64,000 bases of DNA from contig JADGJT010000002.1 in the NCBI GenBank assembly GCA_027604005.1, forward strand, positions 124,001-188,000. The letters are read 5' to 3'. Each line of letters starts with the position of its first letter. Position 1 is the first letter of the stretch. The stretch comes from Dinochytrium kinnereticum. Its lineage: Eukaryota > Chytridiomycota > Chytridiomycetes > Chytridiales > Chytridiaceae. The translations under genes and the position numbers were made by a program. The notes under the pieces were generated by a model. It saw nothing but the letters and a program-made list of their open reading frames with translations, ran no database searches and had not been told where the DNA came from. This document shows, piece by piece, positions 38,000-49,969 of this stretch.

Positions 38000-40975
38000 T
38001 TATCTTCCTTTAAAGGCGAATTGCTTTCTCTGCTGAGCGAGCCAACTAGACGGAGAGCCATCTGCCCGGAAGGGACTCCGACGCTGCTGAGTTAAGATCG
38101 TGTCGTACCATGCCGAAACCATAAGTTCCTGCTCCCTCCTAGCAGCCTTTCTTGTATCTCCAAGCTCTTTTCTCAGCTTATCAATTTCATCATCCTTATC
38201 TCTTATCAAAGATTCATAGGATGAAATAGCTTCGGCGAAATTATCCTACAATAGGCGGTCAACACGGGCAAATGATTTTATAGTGTAGATACCTTTGGAA
38301 GGACAGCCTTATGGTCCTTAATCTGCTTGTCTTGTGAAAGAATGTGCTAAACAAGCGTTAGCAAATAATATGAGCTACCCTCAACACCTTTTTGGCTTCT
38401 TTTAAAGCCTGATGTATTCTGCTATTCTGCTCAGTAAGCTGAACAATCTTTTGGGTAGCGGTAGCCAGCTTTTGTGTGGTTTCGTCGGCCGATTGTCCTT
38501 TGCTCTCAAGCGCTGCCAAGACAGCCTTCAAATCACTGGGAAAAAGAATGACAAAAGACAACGTGGTCAGATTATAAAAGGGTTGAATCCGAGAGGAGGG
38601 AAAAGATAGTAAGTGATCACGAATATACCTTGAGGTTCGCTCGTGTTGGAGAATTGAGTCCTTCAATTCCATGCACTGGCCCTCTAGAACATCTTTCTCC
38701 TTAAGAAGCTTGTTAATCTGCCCCTGCTGTAGTCTAGACTCCTTCTCGTATGAATCCAATTGCCTCTTAAGTTTCTCAAAATCGGCTCCACTGCTTGAGA
38801 AAGGTCCCTGAGCAACTGCAACCTCGCTCTCGGCCAATCGTCGTTTTGTAGCGCCTAATTCTTGCAAGGCCTCATTCAGCTTTGCTTCTAATGACTCCCG
38901 CTCGGCTTGCCTGCAACAAGAGCTCAAAAAAAAGAATTCGATTAATGTGACGCTTACCCATCGGAGGCGCTAATGGAGCGTAACTGCTTCATTTCATTCT
39001 CTAAAGCAAGGTTCTTCTGAACGGCGACCATGTAGTCCTAGTATTCATTACATCAAAACCTTGATAAGTGACCTCAACCCAACCTTCTCGAACTTCTCCT
39101 TCAACTTTGCTGTCTCTCCATAGCTTGCCTCCATAGTTCGCAATTGCTCGTGGACATCGTCGCGGTCACCATCCTTATATTTCTCAAGCTGCTGCTCCAG
39201 TTCTCTTATGCGAGATCGGCTATTAAAGGGATTCATCAGTTAAAAAACACTCCCAGCAGACTCACTATGAGTTGAATGAGTCTACACCTTCGGCCGACAG
39301 AGAAATACCACCGATGTTTTCGCGGGGTGCTGATACATCGTCAGCGAATAAAATGAACACAAAACCATACCTTCTAGATCCCTGATCTGCTCCTCGAGCG
39401 ACTGAATGAGCTCAAGGTCGTTTCGCCGTTGTACGTCCAATCTGTCCAGCTTGATTTTCAATTCCTTCGACTCAAATTGGAACTTGGAGTTTTCCACCTG
39501 GAGCAGACTGTTCTTCCCTTCCATTGTAGTGATCTGCTCCTTATATGTGTCCATCAAAGGCTTCAAAGCGCTCACTTTCTTATACTCTTCTTCTAGTTGC
39601 CGATTTCTTTCCGTCAGTTGCTGGTTTTGAGATTCGAAGCCCTGGTATTTTTGTAAATTTGCATATAAATATTTACAACTCACCTTGATTTGCCTCCTGA
39701 AGTCTGCGGTCTCTTCCATCTTCTTTTTGTATTTTTCTATCATAGCCTCCGCCTTCTGCAATTTGTCGGCTACGTGCCGGAATTCATCCAGTTGATCCTT
39801 TAGTCTTTGCGCATCTTCAGCCTTTTTCATAGCATCTTCAGCCTGAATTATTGGTCAAATACAATCAAAATTACAGGTGAACATAATGTGAAAAAGAAAA
39901 TATACATACCTTCTTCGAAAGATCTTTAATAACTTGAGCCTGCTTGTCTACAAGCGTTTCTGCCTCCAAGCGTCGGTTTTCACTCTTTTCGCTACAAAAG
40001 AGTTCAGTGAAATGGTAAACAGCTCTTGGAAATACATACACTTCTCCTTTCAGGTTATCAATCTCCGTCTTGAGTATGAAATCAATCTTCCCAACACCGC
40101 TAAGCTGAGACAAGGACTGCTCCATATCTTGAATGCCGCTTTGCAAATCAGTTTTTTCTGAGACGAGGTCGTCCTAGTGCCCGTTAGAGAAATGAACGAA
40201 ACACAAAAAGAAAACCAACATATTTCAGCTGCAATTGACGTATTTGATCTCTCAGAGTCTGATTCTCCGATTGAAGGGCTTCGGTCAGCTTCTGATCAGC
40301 GATGGGTAGAGGATGGGCTGTCGTGCTGCCAGTGGTAAATGAAGGGTGCAACTGGCTAAACTTACATCGCAGCAGGAGAGGGCTTTGACGAGCTCGCCAG
40401 CCGGCTCATGACCTTAAATAAAATCAATACCTTTAAAAGCGGCATTGTCCTTACCTGCTCAATTGCCAGCATCAGTGCATGTTGCGAGAGTTCGTCCAGA
40501 GACTGGATCTTGCCAATGTACTTCTGATTGCTTTCACACTGTACAGCCATGGCAATTATAAGCTGCGAGAGTTTGAATAGCTCCGTTCTGTTTGCATCCT
40601 TTGCGATGGAGGTCAAGTTCGGCACATCCAAGAAAGAGGTATTTTGACCCAGAACCTCCTCGTAAAAACTAGTCAAAAGCTTATAGAGCTTCTTCAAGTT
40701 GTTAAACTTCAGCACCCAGTTATCCCCTGTATCGATGGATCGTCCCAGTTTAAACCATTGCCCATCTCTAAGGCAGTTAGCGGGCGGGGAGGAGTGGCTT
40801 CCAACATATCAGTAAGGATCTCATAAAAGATTCCTCCATCGCTGCAGTCCTCAATCGTCTGGCATCTCCGGGACAGGCCCTCGAATGTATTCACCCTGTG
40901 AACATGAGTGGGTATCGCCTCATGGCTATCGCTGTTTTACCATTTCACGATCGCTGGAGCAAAGGCCTCGTCCAT
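38000..40975 (-). CDS. HOOK: Hook-family dynein adaptor
   Basis: Links early endosomes to dynein via the FTS/FHIP complex. Start MDEAFAPAIVKW joins VNTFEGLSRRCQTIEDCSDG, then LEMGNGLNWVLKFNNLKKLY, VLGQNTSFLDVPNLTSIAKD and FKLSQLIIAMAVQCESNQKY form the N-terminal Hook (calponin-homology-like) domain, about 160 residues. The rest, to LAQQRKQFAFKGR, is long coiled coil in many small exons (EDAQRLKDQLDEFRHVADKL, IDTYKEQITTMEGKNSLLQV-type heptads), with a cargo-binding C-terminal end. At least ten short introns. Total roughly 750 residues, normal for the family. The start lies only 34 bp downstream of the ATG8 stop on the same strand. Confidence 0.92.
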
Positions 40976-41009
40976 TTCAGCAAATTTTCATTTATTAGAT
41001 GATGCCTTC

Positions 41010-41637
41010 TTAGCAGGACGGAGAACCAAAAGTGTTTTCGGATGAGTAGACAATGTATAGGAAGCCATCCTCGTCCTTGTGCTCTTGGTACACTTGGCTG
41101 AGAAGGGAGGATGACGGGGGGAGGACATTGTTTACGAAAATAAAGATGGCCTTCTCTGGGCTGAGAAATGAATAAGCATTGCTTCACGTAGCGCTTCAGG
41201 GCGACAGATACCTCAGCTTGATTCGCTTTCTGATAACCTGAAAGAGAAAGAGTCAGATGTGGACTCCCCATAGGCGCAGGCAAGCAGTGGCCAGAAGAAA
41301 TACATACATAAACAAACTGTCCGACGGTCAGGTCGCAAGGGACTCTGTGAAAGAATGTTAGCACGCGGAGTAGCTTAACCAGCAAAGTGAACAAGATGCA
41401 TACAGATACTTCTTCTTGTCGATGGTTGCAATGTCGCTTTTCTCTGCTTTCTCCACTATACAGGGGATCCGGTCTGATGTGGCTCAGCAAACCTGGACAA
41501 CTGCACATCAACTCACCTGGATACTTCTGGCGGATGCGCTCTGCCTCCAGCTTGCGCTTCTCTGCAGAGAGTCAGGTGCGAGAACGAGTGCTGTGCTTAC
41601 CGAAGGGATGTTCATCCTTGAACTTGGATCTGACCAT
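41010..41637 (-). CDS. ATG8: autophagy ubiquitin-like protein Atg8
   Basis: Ubiquitin-like protein joined to phosphatidylethanolamine on autophagosomal membranes. The spliced frame gives [30 protein letters not shown], then [39 protein letters not shown], then [20 protein letters not shown] and NTFGSPSC. That is 121 residues; the scissile Gly is residue 117, followed by a four-residue tail that Atg4 would remove. Hydrophobic pocket residues and the Arg that binds AIM/LIR motifs are intact. Introns fall after PF, YP, YL, FVY and KL. One residue longer than the usual G116 form. Same strand and 34 bp upstream of Hook. Confidence 0.96.
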
Positions 41638-41863
41638 TGCTGAGGGAAGTGTGGAGTGTTGTTGAGAATAAATATGAGGCGGAAAGGAATTCAAGGTGGA
41701 GGAATTTCAGCAAAGCGCCTTTAGTGACACGAGTCAGCTGAAGCCACACATATAGACTCGCCACTGACGCGAAACCCGCAAATAGATGGATGCACAGCTG
41801 CGAACTAGGATGTGAATCATGACTTTATTGCAACAACAGGCGAAATACAGGCATGCACCCGTC

Positions 41864-43802
41864 CTACGCAGCAGACCATATCCTAATGGTGTGGTCATCA
41901 GATGCTGATGCAAACATGTTCTTCTGCATGTTCCAGCTGATGCAGTTGACGCAGCCTGATTGATCTTTAAACCAAATAATAAACTATCGATTTACCAGTG
42001 TGTCCCTCCAATACCTCAAGAAGGGTTCCTTGCTCACGATGCCATACGTATATTTTGGAATCTAAAAAAAAGTTAAAGAAATACACAAACATTGCAGTAA
42101 TCCGCCTACCTTCACTGCCACTTAGGATGAAGTTCTGATGAATGCCACCAAAGCACGAGCGGATAACAAATCGTTCCTGTTTGTGGCCAACGTACTTCCT
42201 TACAAGCTCTTTCTCGTCCACATTCCATAGATGAATTTCCTAAACAATTAAATGAATTGCAATAAACTTCTTACCTGTATCTCTGAAACATTAACTAAAA
42301 CATGCTTGGAATCCTTTGCGGCATGTAATGAAGTAATGGATTTACTTTCCTCTATGTACCTACAAGCACTTAACAACGAAAAAGGCCAGTAGATACTCAC
42401 TCAACTTCCTCCTTACTCTGAAGGTTAAAAACGCGAATTCTTCGTTCGGATATGGCAAAGAGCATTTTCCCATCAATACTCACAGACAAATCTGTCGCGC
42501 GTGCGCTCCATTTAAACAAAACATCTCCGTTCACATGCCAAAGAATAATTGTTTTATCGAGACTTCCAGACACAAACTTATTGCCTTCCGGGAGCCAAGC
42601 ACATGAAGTTATAAAATCTTGATGACGACTGAAAGTATGGCCACAGCTTCCATCCTTTTTAAAAGATTTGGTTATCAGTAGAGAGAAAGGCTAGCACCTT
42701 TGTGTTCCATATTTTTAGAGTTTTATCGTTCGAGCCAGTTAACAATAGTGCATCGTCAGCATTCCAAGAGAGGAATGATATTGCATCCCCGTGACCGATA
42801 AGGAAGTGTAACGGTGAAAAATCCTGGAAGTATTACTACAACCTAGAGGAATGAAGGGTTTACATCTGTACTCCAAATGATAGCAGAGGCATCTTTTGAC
42901 GCCGATGCCAAATATCTTCCAGCATTTGAAAAGCTTAAGAACCAAACCTCATCGGAATGTTCCTCCAGAACATGCAGCGTCTCTCCAGGAAAATGTGACC
43001 TTATATACTAATTAAAAAAAAAGGAGGAACCTCCCCAAATTTAAAATAGAGCATACCTATCACACGAGTGATCCACGTAAAGAGAAACATCTCCGTTTTG
43101 TACATTATGATACAAGCAATTCATAACTTGGAGTTGCAAAGCCTGATCAATTAAAGTCTGCAGCCTACACTCTGGAATCATGCATTTTGCGGAAATAAAC
43201 GCTAGCAGTGGTCAAGGCATACATCCGGACATAAATATGTTACTTTGAAGAAATGAAAGTAGCTCTGCTCTAGAGTTTCCATTTGCTCCGTCCCATCGCG
43301 AAAGTTTATGCAAATCTTCTGTCGATACACACATCAAAAGACTGAGCAATAAGTATCGCTAAGCTATTGGTAATCCCAACCTGGACAGGCCATGAAGTAT
43401 CAAAGGATCAGGACATAACGGGGTTACTTCCTGCCGAAGAACCTTTAATGCCATTTTCAATTGTCTTGCTTCCAACAGCTCCAGATATTTTTGTTGGCGG
43501 ATGAGGAAGCTCATGGTCTAATAAGATCAATAAACGGGAGAACAACGAGTAAAACTTTGAATGAGCTAGGAGTAATATCCAAAGTAGGCATCAATTTCTC
43601 GGCAACTTCCCACTCGCCACCCAACATAGCTCTTCGGAAGGCTCCAACATTTTCAGATTCCAAGGTAATTCCCGACTCTTGCTCTAAGGCTTTTGCGGAG
43701 TTTCTGCGGCATTCAGAAGTTTATTAGATTCTTTTCCTACTTGTATCCGAGATCCTGAAGTGCTTGAGTTAAGATGCGCACGACCTCAGTCTTAGCATGC
43801 AT
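41864..43802 (-). CDS. WDR26: WDR26/Gid7-type WD40 subunit of the GID/CTLH ligase
   Basis: Substrate-scaffold WD40 protein of the GID/CTLH E3. Start MHAKTEVVRILTQALQDLGY begins a LisH region; the CTLH part reads ALEQESGITLESENVGAFRR and MLGGEWEVAEKLMPTL. The propeller ends YVGHKQERFVIRSCFGGIHQ, NFILSGSE, KIYVWHREQGTLLEVLEGHT, NCISWNMQKNMFASASDDHT and IRIWSAA. Human WDR26 has the same order ([40 protein letters not shown]). Many very short introns break the propeller, so the repeat exons between 42000 and 43000 were not all traced. Its start is only 30 bp from the divergent COX20 start. Confidence 0.9.
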
Positions 43803-43832
43803 TATTGAATAAGGGAAATTGACAAATTCGAA

Positions 43833-44335
43833 ATGAGTGAAGAATCAAGCAAAGCTAGTGTTCAGATCAAATTCGACCCCAGCAAGAAGGATGCAAGCGT
43901 CGTTGATATTTTTAAGGTGCGAAGACGAGCCTGAGCAGGGGTTCATAATCATTCCTCAACTCTTGAATCTTTAGAACCTGTCGGTTGAGGAGTTTCAGTT
44001 GGACAACATTGCTAAAATGCCATGTGCACGGACATCGCTGCTTTATGGTGTGGGCTCAGGGTTAATTATAAGTGCAACTAGATATATTGTCAGAAGTAAG
44101 AATCAATCCTTGGAGTGAGTCTTTTTTAAGCATATTGCCAGGAAGCTTTAGATCAGCTGGTAATTGGGGATTTGTGGCTTTCGGTGCTATTTCATCTGCA
44201 TCATGGTATTCATCGGCTTTCCCTCACCTCTCTAATTCCAATATAAGGGAAATATGCAGATTGCAGAGAAGGATTGTCCAGGAGCAGCTAACGTCGATGA
44301 ATGCTGCCCAAATCGCCGAGTCCCAAAAGAACTAA
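43833..44335 (+). CDS. COX20: cytochrome c oxidase assembly protein COX20
   Basis: Inner-membrane chaperone for newly made Cox2. Exons: MSEESSKASVQIKFDPSKKD to DIFK (43833-43916), then NLSVEEFQLDNIAKMPCART SLLYGVGSG (first membrane segment LIISATRYIVR), then after an intron (donor GTAAGA) SFRSAGNWGFVAFGAISSAS (second segment), then after a donor GTATTC, WEICRLQRRIVQEQLTSMNA and stop. The PCAR-SLLYGVGSG block and two hydrophobic hairpin segments are COX20 hallmarks. About 125 residues, near the human 118. The start is 30 bp from WDR26 on the other strand. Confidence 0.85.
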
Positions 44336-44795
44336 ATCGTGAAGTTGGATCGTGCGTTGCTCAGGGCTACCAGCTCGTCGCCACTTCCAGTAGCTGCATA
44401 TCATGAGTACAGCGGAGCATGGAACTGCCATATGACTGCTGTGTTCATGGGTACTCTCATCGCAGATGGCATCTCGGCTCAATGACAAAGGAGTTTCTCT
44501 GGTTCAAATGGATTATCAAAGCCATTCTGCTAGCCGCTGCATCGGGACTTCAAACAACTATTTTTTATTTTATTTTTTATGTTTCTTTTGAGGCACAATA
44601 GGTTTCTATAATAATGCTTTCTTGCAAATATTTGGATACTGCTGCCAGGAGCTTTACTTGTAAGGCTTAAACATCCTAAAGATTAAACACGGATTTATGT
44701 TGCCTACGTTGCGGGTCATGCAGCAGCAGCCAACAGTATTTTTATGAGTATTCCCATGGAAGCTGCTATAGGATGCCCACGAAAATTTTTTTAGC
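44336..44795. other. 460 bp without an assignable gene
   Basis: Between COX20 and GMF. Several short frames exist (44419-44601 plus, 44288-44488 minus, 44654-44878 minus), and one plus-strand phase reads AWNCHMTAVFMGTLIADGIS, which has a membrane-protein look, but no start, splice plan or family match made a complete gene. It may hold the GMF promoter, a degraded gene or an exon I could not place. An A/T block (about 44559-44580) lies inside. Confidence 0.4.
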
Positions 44796-45294
44796 ATGCG
44801 AGTTGTGACGATCCCCATCACAGACTCACTCCGCCAGTTTCGCTTGCAGAAGAATAACGTTAGTTCCTTTGTAAACAATCATAACGTTTAAGCATGGCGC
44901 AGCACTGCTGTTGAAAATTAGCCCCGATTTTTCTTTGCAAGTCGATAAAGAACTGAGTAATGGAACTCTAGAAGATATCACGGACGCACTTCCAGACAAT
45001 GCACCTCGGTACCTGTTATTAAGCGCGAAGATTGCTTTTGAAGATGGTCGAGTGTCTTTTCCCATCATAGGTGAAAGGATATGAGGCCTTCAGACTAGCT
45101 AATCTTCAAAAGGTATTTTTTATTGTCCCATGGGCACCAACGACCAAAACAAGATTCTCTATGCCTCGGCCAAATCTCAAGTCTTTCAGGCCGCCGAGAT
45201 ACCTAAAGTCTATGATTTAAACGAGCCTGAAGATCTTGACGAATCATGGCTGTCGGCTCAGATTCAGGTGAAAGGCAAAGTCACTTTCGGTTGA
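44796..45294 (+). CDS. GMF1: glia maturation factor (ADF-H domain)
   Basis: ADF/cofilin-fold protein that debranches Arp2/3-made actin networks. Three exons (44796-44858, 44893-45070, 45113-45294) total 423 nt, 140 residues, the normal size. Spliced protein: MRVVTIPITDSLRQFRLQKN, NHGAALLLKISPDFSLQVDK, ELSNGTLEDITDALPDNAPR, LSAKIAFEDGRVSFPIIGIF, YCPMGTNDQNKILYASAKSQ, VFQAAEIPKVYDLNEPEDLD. Human GMF aligns at LPERQPRFIVYSYKY, DGRVSYPL, FSSPVG, MMYAGSKNKLVQTAEL and NTEDLTEEWL. The 34-nt first intron is among the shortest seen here. Convergent with the Pho13-type gene, 16 bp apart. Confidence 0.9.
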
Positions 45295-45310
45295 GCTGAA
45301 AGGGATCTCT

Positions 45311-46475
45311 TCATATCGAGACTAGCAGCTCAGCAATTGATGTCGCTACTACATCAGGATGGATGTCTGTCTCATGCAGATCTTCGGGATGCGTCACTCC
45401 TTGAACGTTAACACATAAATAATATTCTAAGTACCTGTGAGAACCAAAAGAGTCTTAAGGCCACCTTTCTGGCCAAAAAGAATATCTGTATCAAGCCTTA
45501 AAGTTAGACAACATCGCACGAGTCGAGTTACCTGTCTCCCACCATGCATGTTTTGGAACGGTCAAGATCAAATCTATCTCTTATTAGGTCGCAAGGCATT
45601 TGAACATCCCACCTTTTGACAATAACATCCAACATTGTCTGTTCAGGTTTACCTATAACAGTTGGCTGGCGCTTAAGGGGAGCAGTCAAGGAGGATAACA
45701 ATGCACCAGTCCCTATAAAGGTAAATACATAATTTTAAAAATGCAAATACCAGGATATATAGATCCACCAGTTGGATAAGTCAAATCACAGTTTGTTGCC
45801 AAGAAGTGACATTTGGTATTCCTCTTAATGTATGTGAAGGCAGTTGCGAGTTTTCGGTAGTTGAAGTCTAAATCAAAGCCAAAGAGGACCGCCTCAACTG
45901 AATCATCTGGCTGAATTTCGCCTATATCACTCATGCTTTCAATAGGTGCATTATCTGCCTAAGAGAAGGTATAAAAAGAAATAGATAAAAATATCAATAC
46001 CGAGGCACCCACGAATTTAATATTCTCTGCGGCCAGCTCTTCCTCTAAGCCAGCCATACCGCAAACGTAGACTTTCTTTCCCTCAGATATGTTCAGGAAA
46101 TGCTTAATATAATACGCAGCCGCATAGGCGGATCCGAATATATCATCCTTGTAATAAATCAGTAAATTTATATTGAGAAAACCAACGGTTTCAGCTTGGA
46201 TGCCCAGTGAATGAAATTTCTTAACATACGAGGCCCGTGACTTGCTGCTGTTATTTGTCACAAAGAGGACTTTCTTGCCCTAAACCAAGCAGTCAGATCA
46301 TATTCGATAAAAAAGATACACCTTTGATCGCAAAAACTGAATGACTTCCGGAGCTCTATCGATGATCGTATCCCCATTCCAGAGAACCCCTTTAACTGTT
46401 AACTGAAGTTATCAATAATCGGGCACCATCGCAGTCGAACAGGAAGTTGTCCGTTGTCTGCAACAACTGCTCCAT
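45311..46475 (-). CDS. PHO13: HAD phosphatase, phosphoglycolate/4-nitrophenylphosphatase (Pho13/PGP)
   Basis: HAD-superfamily metabolite-repair phosphatase, active on 2-phosphoglycolate and side products. Start MEQLLQTTDNFLFDCDG joins VLWNGDTIIDRAPEVIQFLR across a 37-nt intron: this is HAD motif I (DxDGVLW). Motif II is KKVLFVTNNSSKSRASYVKK. Cap region: SAYAAAYYIKHFLNISEGKK, VYVCGMAGLEEEL, then AVLFGFDLDFNYRKLATAFT. Motif III Lys is in VIGKPEQTMLDVIVKRWDV; motif IV is MVGDRLDTDILFGQKGGLKT. Ends ATSIAELLVSI. About 300 residues, usual size. Around nine short introns. The ATG was chosen because no in-frame ATG occurs upstream before a stop. Confidence 0.92.
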
Positions 46476-46592
46476 ATGTGTGACGGAATTCGGAGACACT
46501 GGTAAATGACAAACATGTAAGTCAAAGTGAAATGGCGCTGATTTATTGACCACAGTGAAAATACATTATCCAGCGTACGGTTAAGTGATTAT

Positions 46593-49415
46593 TTAATCAT
46601 GGATATTCCAGCTCTTCAACCAGCGCCGTCCGCTGTACTCTTTTGATGGGCCCCCGATCCCGAAGGCAAAATCTGCGAAGTACAGATATACACAAAGTAG
46701 TACGGCAATCAAGGCATATATCAAGGTATTTGCAACATGCCGATGCAATCCTGAGGTCATATGATCGACCATAACGGCAAATGTGATGATGGCAAAGTAA
46801 AGCGCTGGAAAGTAATGATGAAGACTAAAAAAACCTTTAGTGCGGCCTTGCTGTAAAGAACATACTAGGTAACTCGTCCCATGATCCAAAATGGAATGTA
46901 ATGAAGAAGCCATCCAGCAAAACCAACATAGCCGGCAAAAGAAAAGTCTTCCCAGTCACCTGTCGCTGTCTCAGACTCTTGATATTGAGAAAATTTAACA
47001 ACTCACTCTTATGTTTCCAATCCTCAATTTTCCTATGTTCGCGCACAACGTAAAAGAACCAAACAAGAGCAAAAACGCCTAGACTAATAGATGAGCCCCA
47101 CCAGATCAAAGGATGACCAAGAAGAAAGAATTTGACATCTTTGTCGCCCCAACCACACATTCGAAGTCCAACAAGAGCAAAAGGCCACTGGTAAGCAGAC
47201 GATGTTATCTGGTCTGGCTCGCGATCGGGATCTGGCGTTAGCGCATTGTTTGAATTCCACATAGCAACATTAAGATCAGCAAAATCTCGGATAAAGTTTC
47301 GACGGAAAGCTTTTGATCCTCCAGGAGGCACTAAATTCCGCAGTTAATCACGGATTCAGAGAATGAAACCAAATACATTTGTCGTTCCAGTGCTGTTCAA
47401 TGTTCCACATGTTGTTTCGACTCTTATTGTCGGGAATTGCTTGGCATGCCACTTCAGCCTGCTTAAACCCCCATTCCGGCAGAGTCACACCACCGGATCG
47501 CAAAAGACAATTCGTTTGCAAATGTCTCAACCGAAAACGTGTTGTTAAAGCCTTAATCCGAACAGGGCGCCAGTCATGCAAGTCCTTCAGAGTGATATTA
47601 GAGAGGCAGGAACAAGAGTCGCCTTACATCAACTATTTCTATTTTCCAGTGGTCATTCTTGTCTCCAAAAGTTGAGTTTCCATAGCAGCTCACTTCGTAC
47701 TCAGAAGCTGACACAGGGGCCTTTTGGAAATGACTGTGAAGATTTCTGCCAGATTGCTCATGGACTTCAGAAAAAAGGGAAAACAGAAAAAAAAGGAATT
47801 AGATTAAATTTGAAGCAAATGTGAGCGCACTAACCTAAACGGACGATATCCCCATTTTTAACGTAATCAATGTCAGTTGAGTTAGACACTGGCGTGTCCC
47901 ATGACTTATAGATAAACCAATTGTTGTTGTTGTCCTTGTGATGGTAGCAAGTTACTTGTTGCTGCATTGAGCCTGTTGGGTATTTCTGGGTATGGGAATG
48001 CAAAAGACCGCCTCCACGTCCGTTGTTTTTTAAGGTTACTTTTGATCCATATGCAAGCTCTTTTAAAGAGGTCAGCAAAAAAAACCCGCCATTTAAGGTA
48101 CCTAAAGGATTCTTATAGTAATCATTTCCTTTCAGGCCCGCTTGAAAGAGCGAGCTCATCTGAGCATCACCTGTGCCACTCCGGTTAAGAATCCAGAAGT
48201 GCAGTTGGAAGCAGAACAAGTAAACTGATACTGGCAGAACAATAAGAAGAAGAATTCGGAAAACCCAGTGGCGAATGTAGATGGCCTAAAGGGATTAGCA
48301 AATATAAAGGAAATGTCTACTTTAGGCATCTCAAGATCTCCCAACATATCCCAGAGGTCAGAAATCGTATACTAATTGAATTAAAGATATCTAGATAAGT
48401 AATTTAGATAGCTTACCAAGCCCACTAACGCGATTGCGAAAAGGCCAACCCATTTTACACTAATTTGGAATTAGAAAACGAAAAGGTCGCAACAGCACTT
48501 TACCTGGCCACGGCACCAAGAGAAAGACCAGTGGCACCCAGCCAGTAATACCACTCTGGTGACAATGGACTATTTTGTAAGTCACAAGAACATTAAATAG
48601 GTCAAACCTTGAACGCTGATAATTTCTAAATGTCACAAGACACATGACACTTAAGCTAGTAAAAAATAGAAGCATAGAATCCAAAAGAATAAACCGGCTG
48701 ATAGTTAATGTTGCAGTATCTAACGAGACGGTTATGAACCATTACAGTTAAGGCTCCTCCTACCCATTAGCACCATCGACGCCAGTAAGATGGACGATGC
48801 CTTAGACATTTGAAGCTGTAGTCCAGTAAAATAAGCAGCCGGGACCATTCCGGCGCCAAAAGTCGCAGCAAAAATGCGCATGACACCGTAGTTAAGATGC
48901 TCTGGGTATTTCGCGCCTGATTCAAAAGGGAAAGAGCCGTTGTACCCAGCCAACACTCCAGAAAATCCCAGAAGAATCTTTCCAAGAGGTGGATGTACGT
49001 CGAAGTAAAATTCCCTCTTGATGTAATAAGACGCAAACTTTCTATGAAATACTTAATCAAGGAAAGTCAATGGAGAAATACCCAAAATGGGCCTCATCCC
49101 TAAAATGCGATCAGTTGATGCTGATAGTTTGGAATTACCAAACAACATAATCGGCCCATCCGATCTTGTATAAACGAGTCCATAACGCCATAATGGTCAA
49201 GATCCCAGGAATGATCCATGTTTTTTGATCATTGAAGTTGATCGAGGTCTTGAAGTCATTCAATAAAAAATTACACGCAAAGTATAGGTAACCTGCCGCA
49301 TCAGCTTCATTGACTTTTCATCCTCCATCAAAGGAATACTAATGCTGTCCAGATCCTCATCGTGATAAGGGCCAACAGCTTTCTTCCGCCGTTGCAATGC
49401 CTCGCCTCGAAACAT
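46593..49415 (-). CDS. PMT2: dolichyl-phosphate-mannose protein O-mannosyltransferase, Pmt2/POMT2 type
   Basis: Multi-pass ER enzyme that starts O-mannosylation of secretory proteins. Start MFRGEALQRRKKAVGPYHDE, cytosolic tail, then INFNDQKTWIIPGILTIMAL and the catalytic DE loop (DEAHFG). KILLGFSGVLAGYNGSFPFE is the conserved loop 1 context. Luminal MIR repeats carry LHSHTQKYPTGSMQQQVTCY and HHKDNNNNWFIYKSW, LHSHFQKAPVSASEYEVSCY and LRHLQTNCLLRSGGVTLPEW. The C-terminal block reads GWLLHYIPFWIMGRVTYLHH then YFPALYF, ending WLKSWNIHD. The LHSH-Q-YP-GS-QQQVTCY form is Pmt2-like. About twelve introns. Confidence 0.93.
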
Positions 49416-49628
49416 TTGTCTATGAAAAATTTGTGTATTATTGTTGAGACATGGCTGCCATTGACTTTTTTATCTTCAATAATATCAGCGTGCAGTATAA
49501 GGTGCTCAGTTACGAGCGCTCTCATTTAATCGTAGCCGAGACACAGCTGGTTAAGCATGGAAGAATTCTTCGGCATCAAACAGCAGATTCTCTTCTATAC
49601 TGCTGGACGCAGTCGTACTGACAGATAC

Positions 49629-49872
49629 TCACTGAGTAATAACAATAAAGAAAATGGTGCCAAACGAACATAAAATGGCAATTATATTTGCCAGGAGGCT
49701 ACCTGCACTTGTTGATATTCACCTCTTTTCCGTAAGTCTGACCGAAAATAAACACGATACTGTCAGGAGATATCCTGTTCTTGGTAGGGGATCGATAGTT
49801 TTCAAAGAATCTCAAATCAGACTTAGAAAATTGCAATAGTGTGCTGGGACTCAAAAGACATTTCAGCTGCAT
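49629..49872 (-). CDS. possible small tail-anchored membrane protein
   Basis: Two exons can be joined: MQLKCLLSPSTLLQFSKSDL, RFFENYRSPTKNRISPD, donor GTATCG, 62-nt intron with acceptor GTGCAG, then SSLLANIIAILCSFGTIFFI and VITQ. The result is about 60 residues with a single C-terminal membrane segment, as in small ER or mitochondrial tail-anchored proteins. The splice join is in frame and the hydrophobic exon ends in a clean stop. Family unknown. It could also be part of the PMT2 leader or chance. Placed between PMT2 and the alpha-4 proteasome gene. Confidence 0.4.
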
Positions 49873-49969
49873 GGACACCTTGAAATGATGGCCTTGCCAG
49901 TGGTTACAAAATTTTTGTTGTGAACATTGTTGACTTACCAAAAAACAAAGTACGCGGCCCACATAAGAA

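Noticed and set aside
44500..44540. GGTTCAAAT motif resembling a tRNA T-loop
   Set aside because: No acceptor stem, anticodon arm or D-arm could be paired around it.
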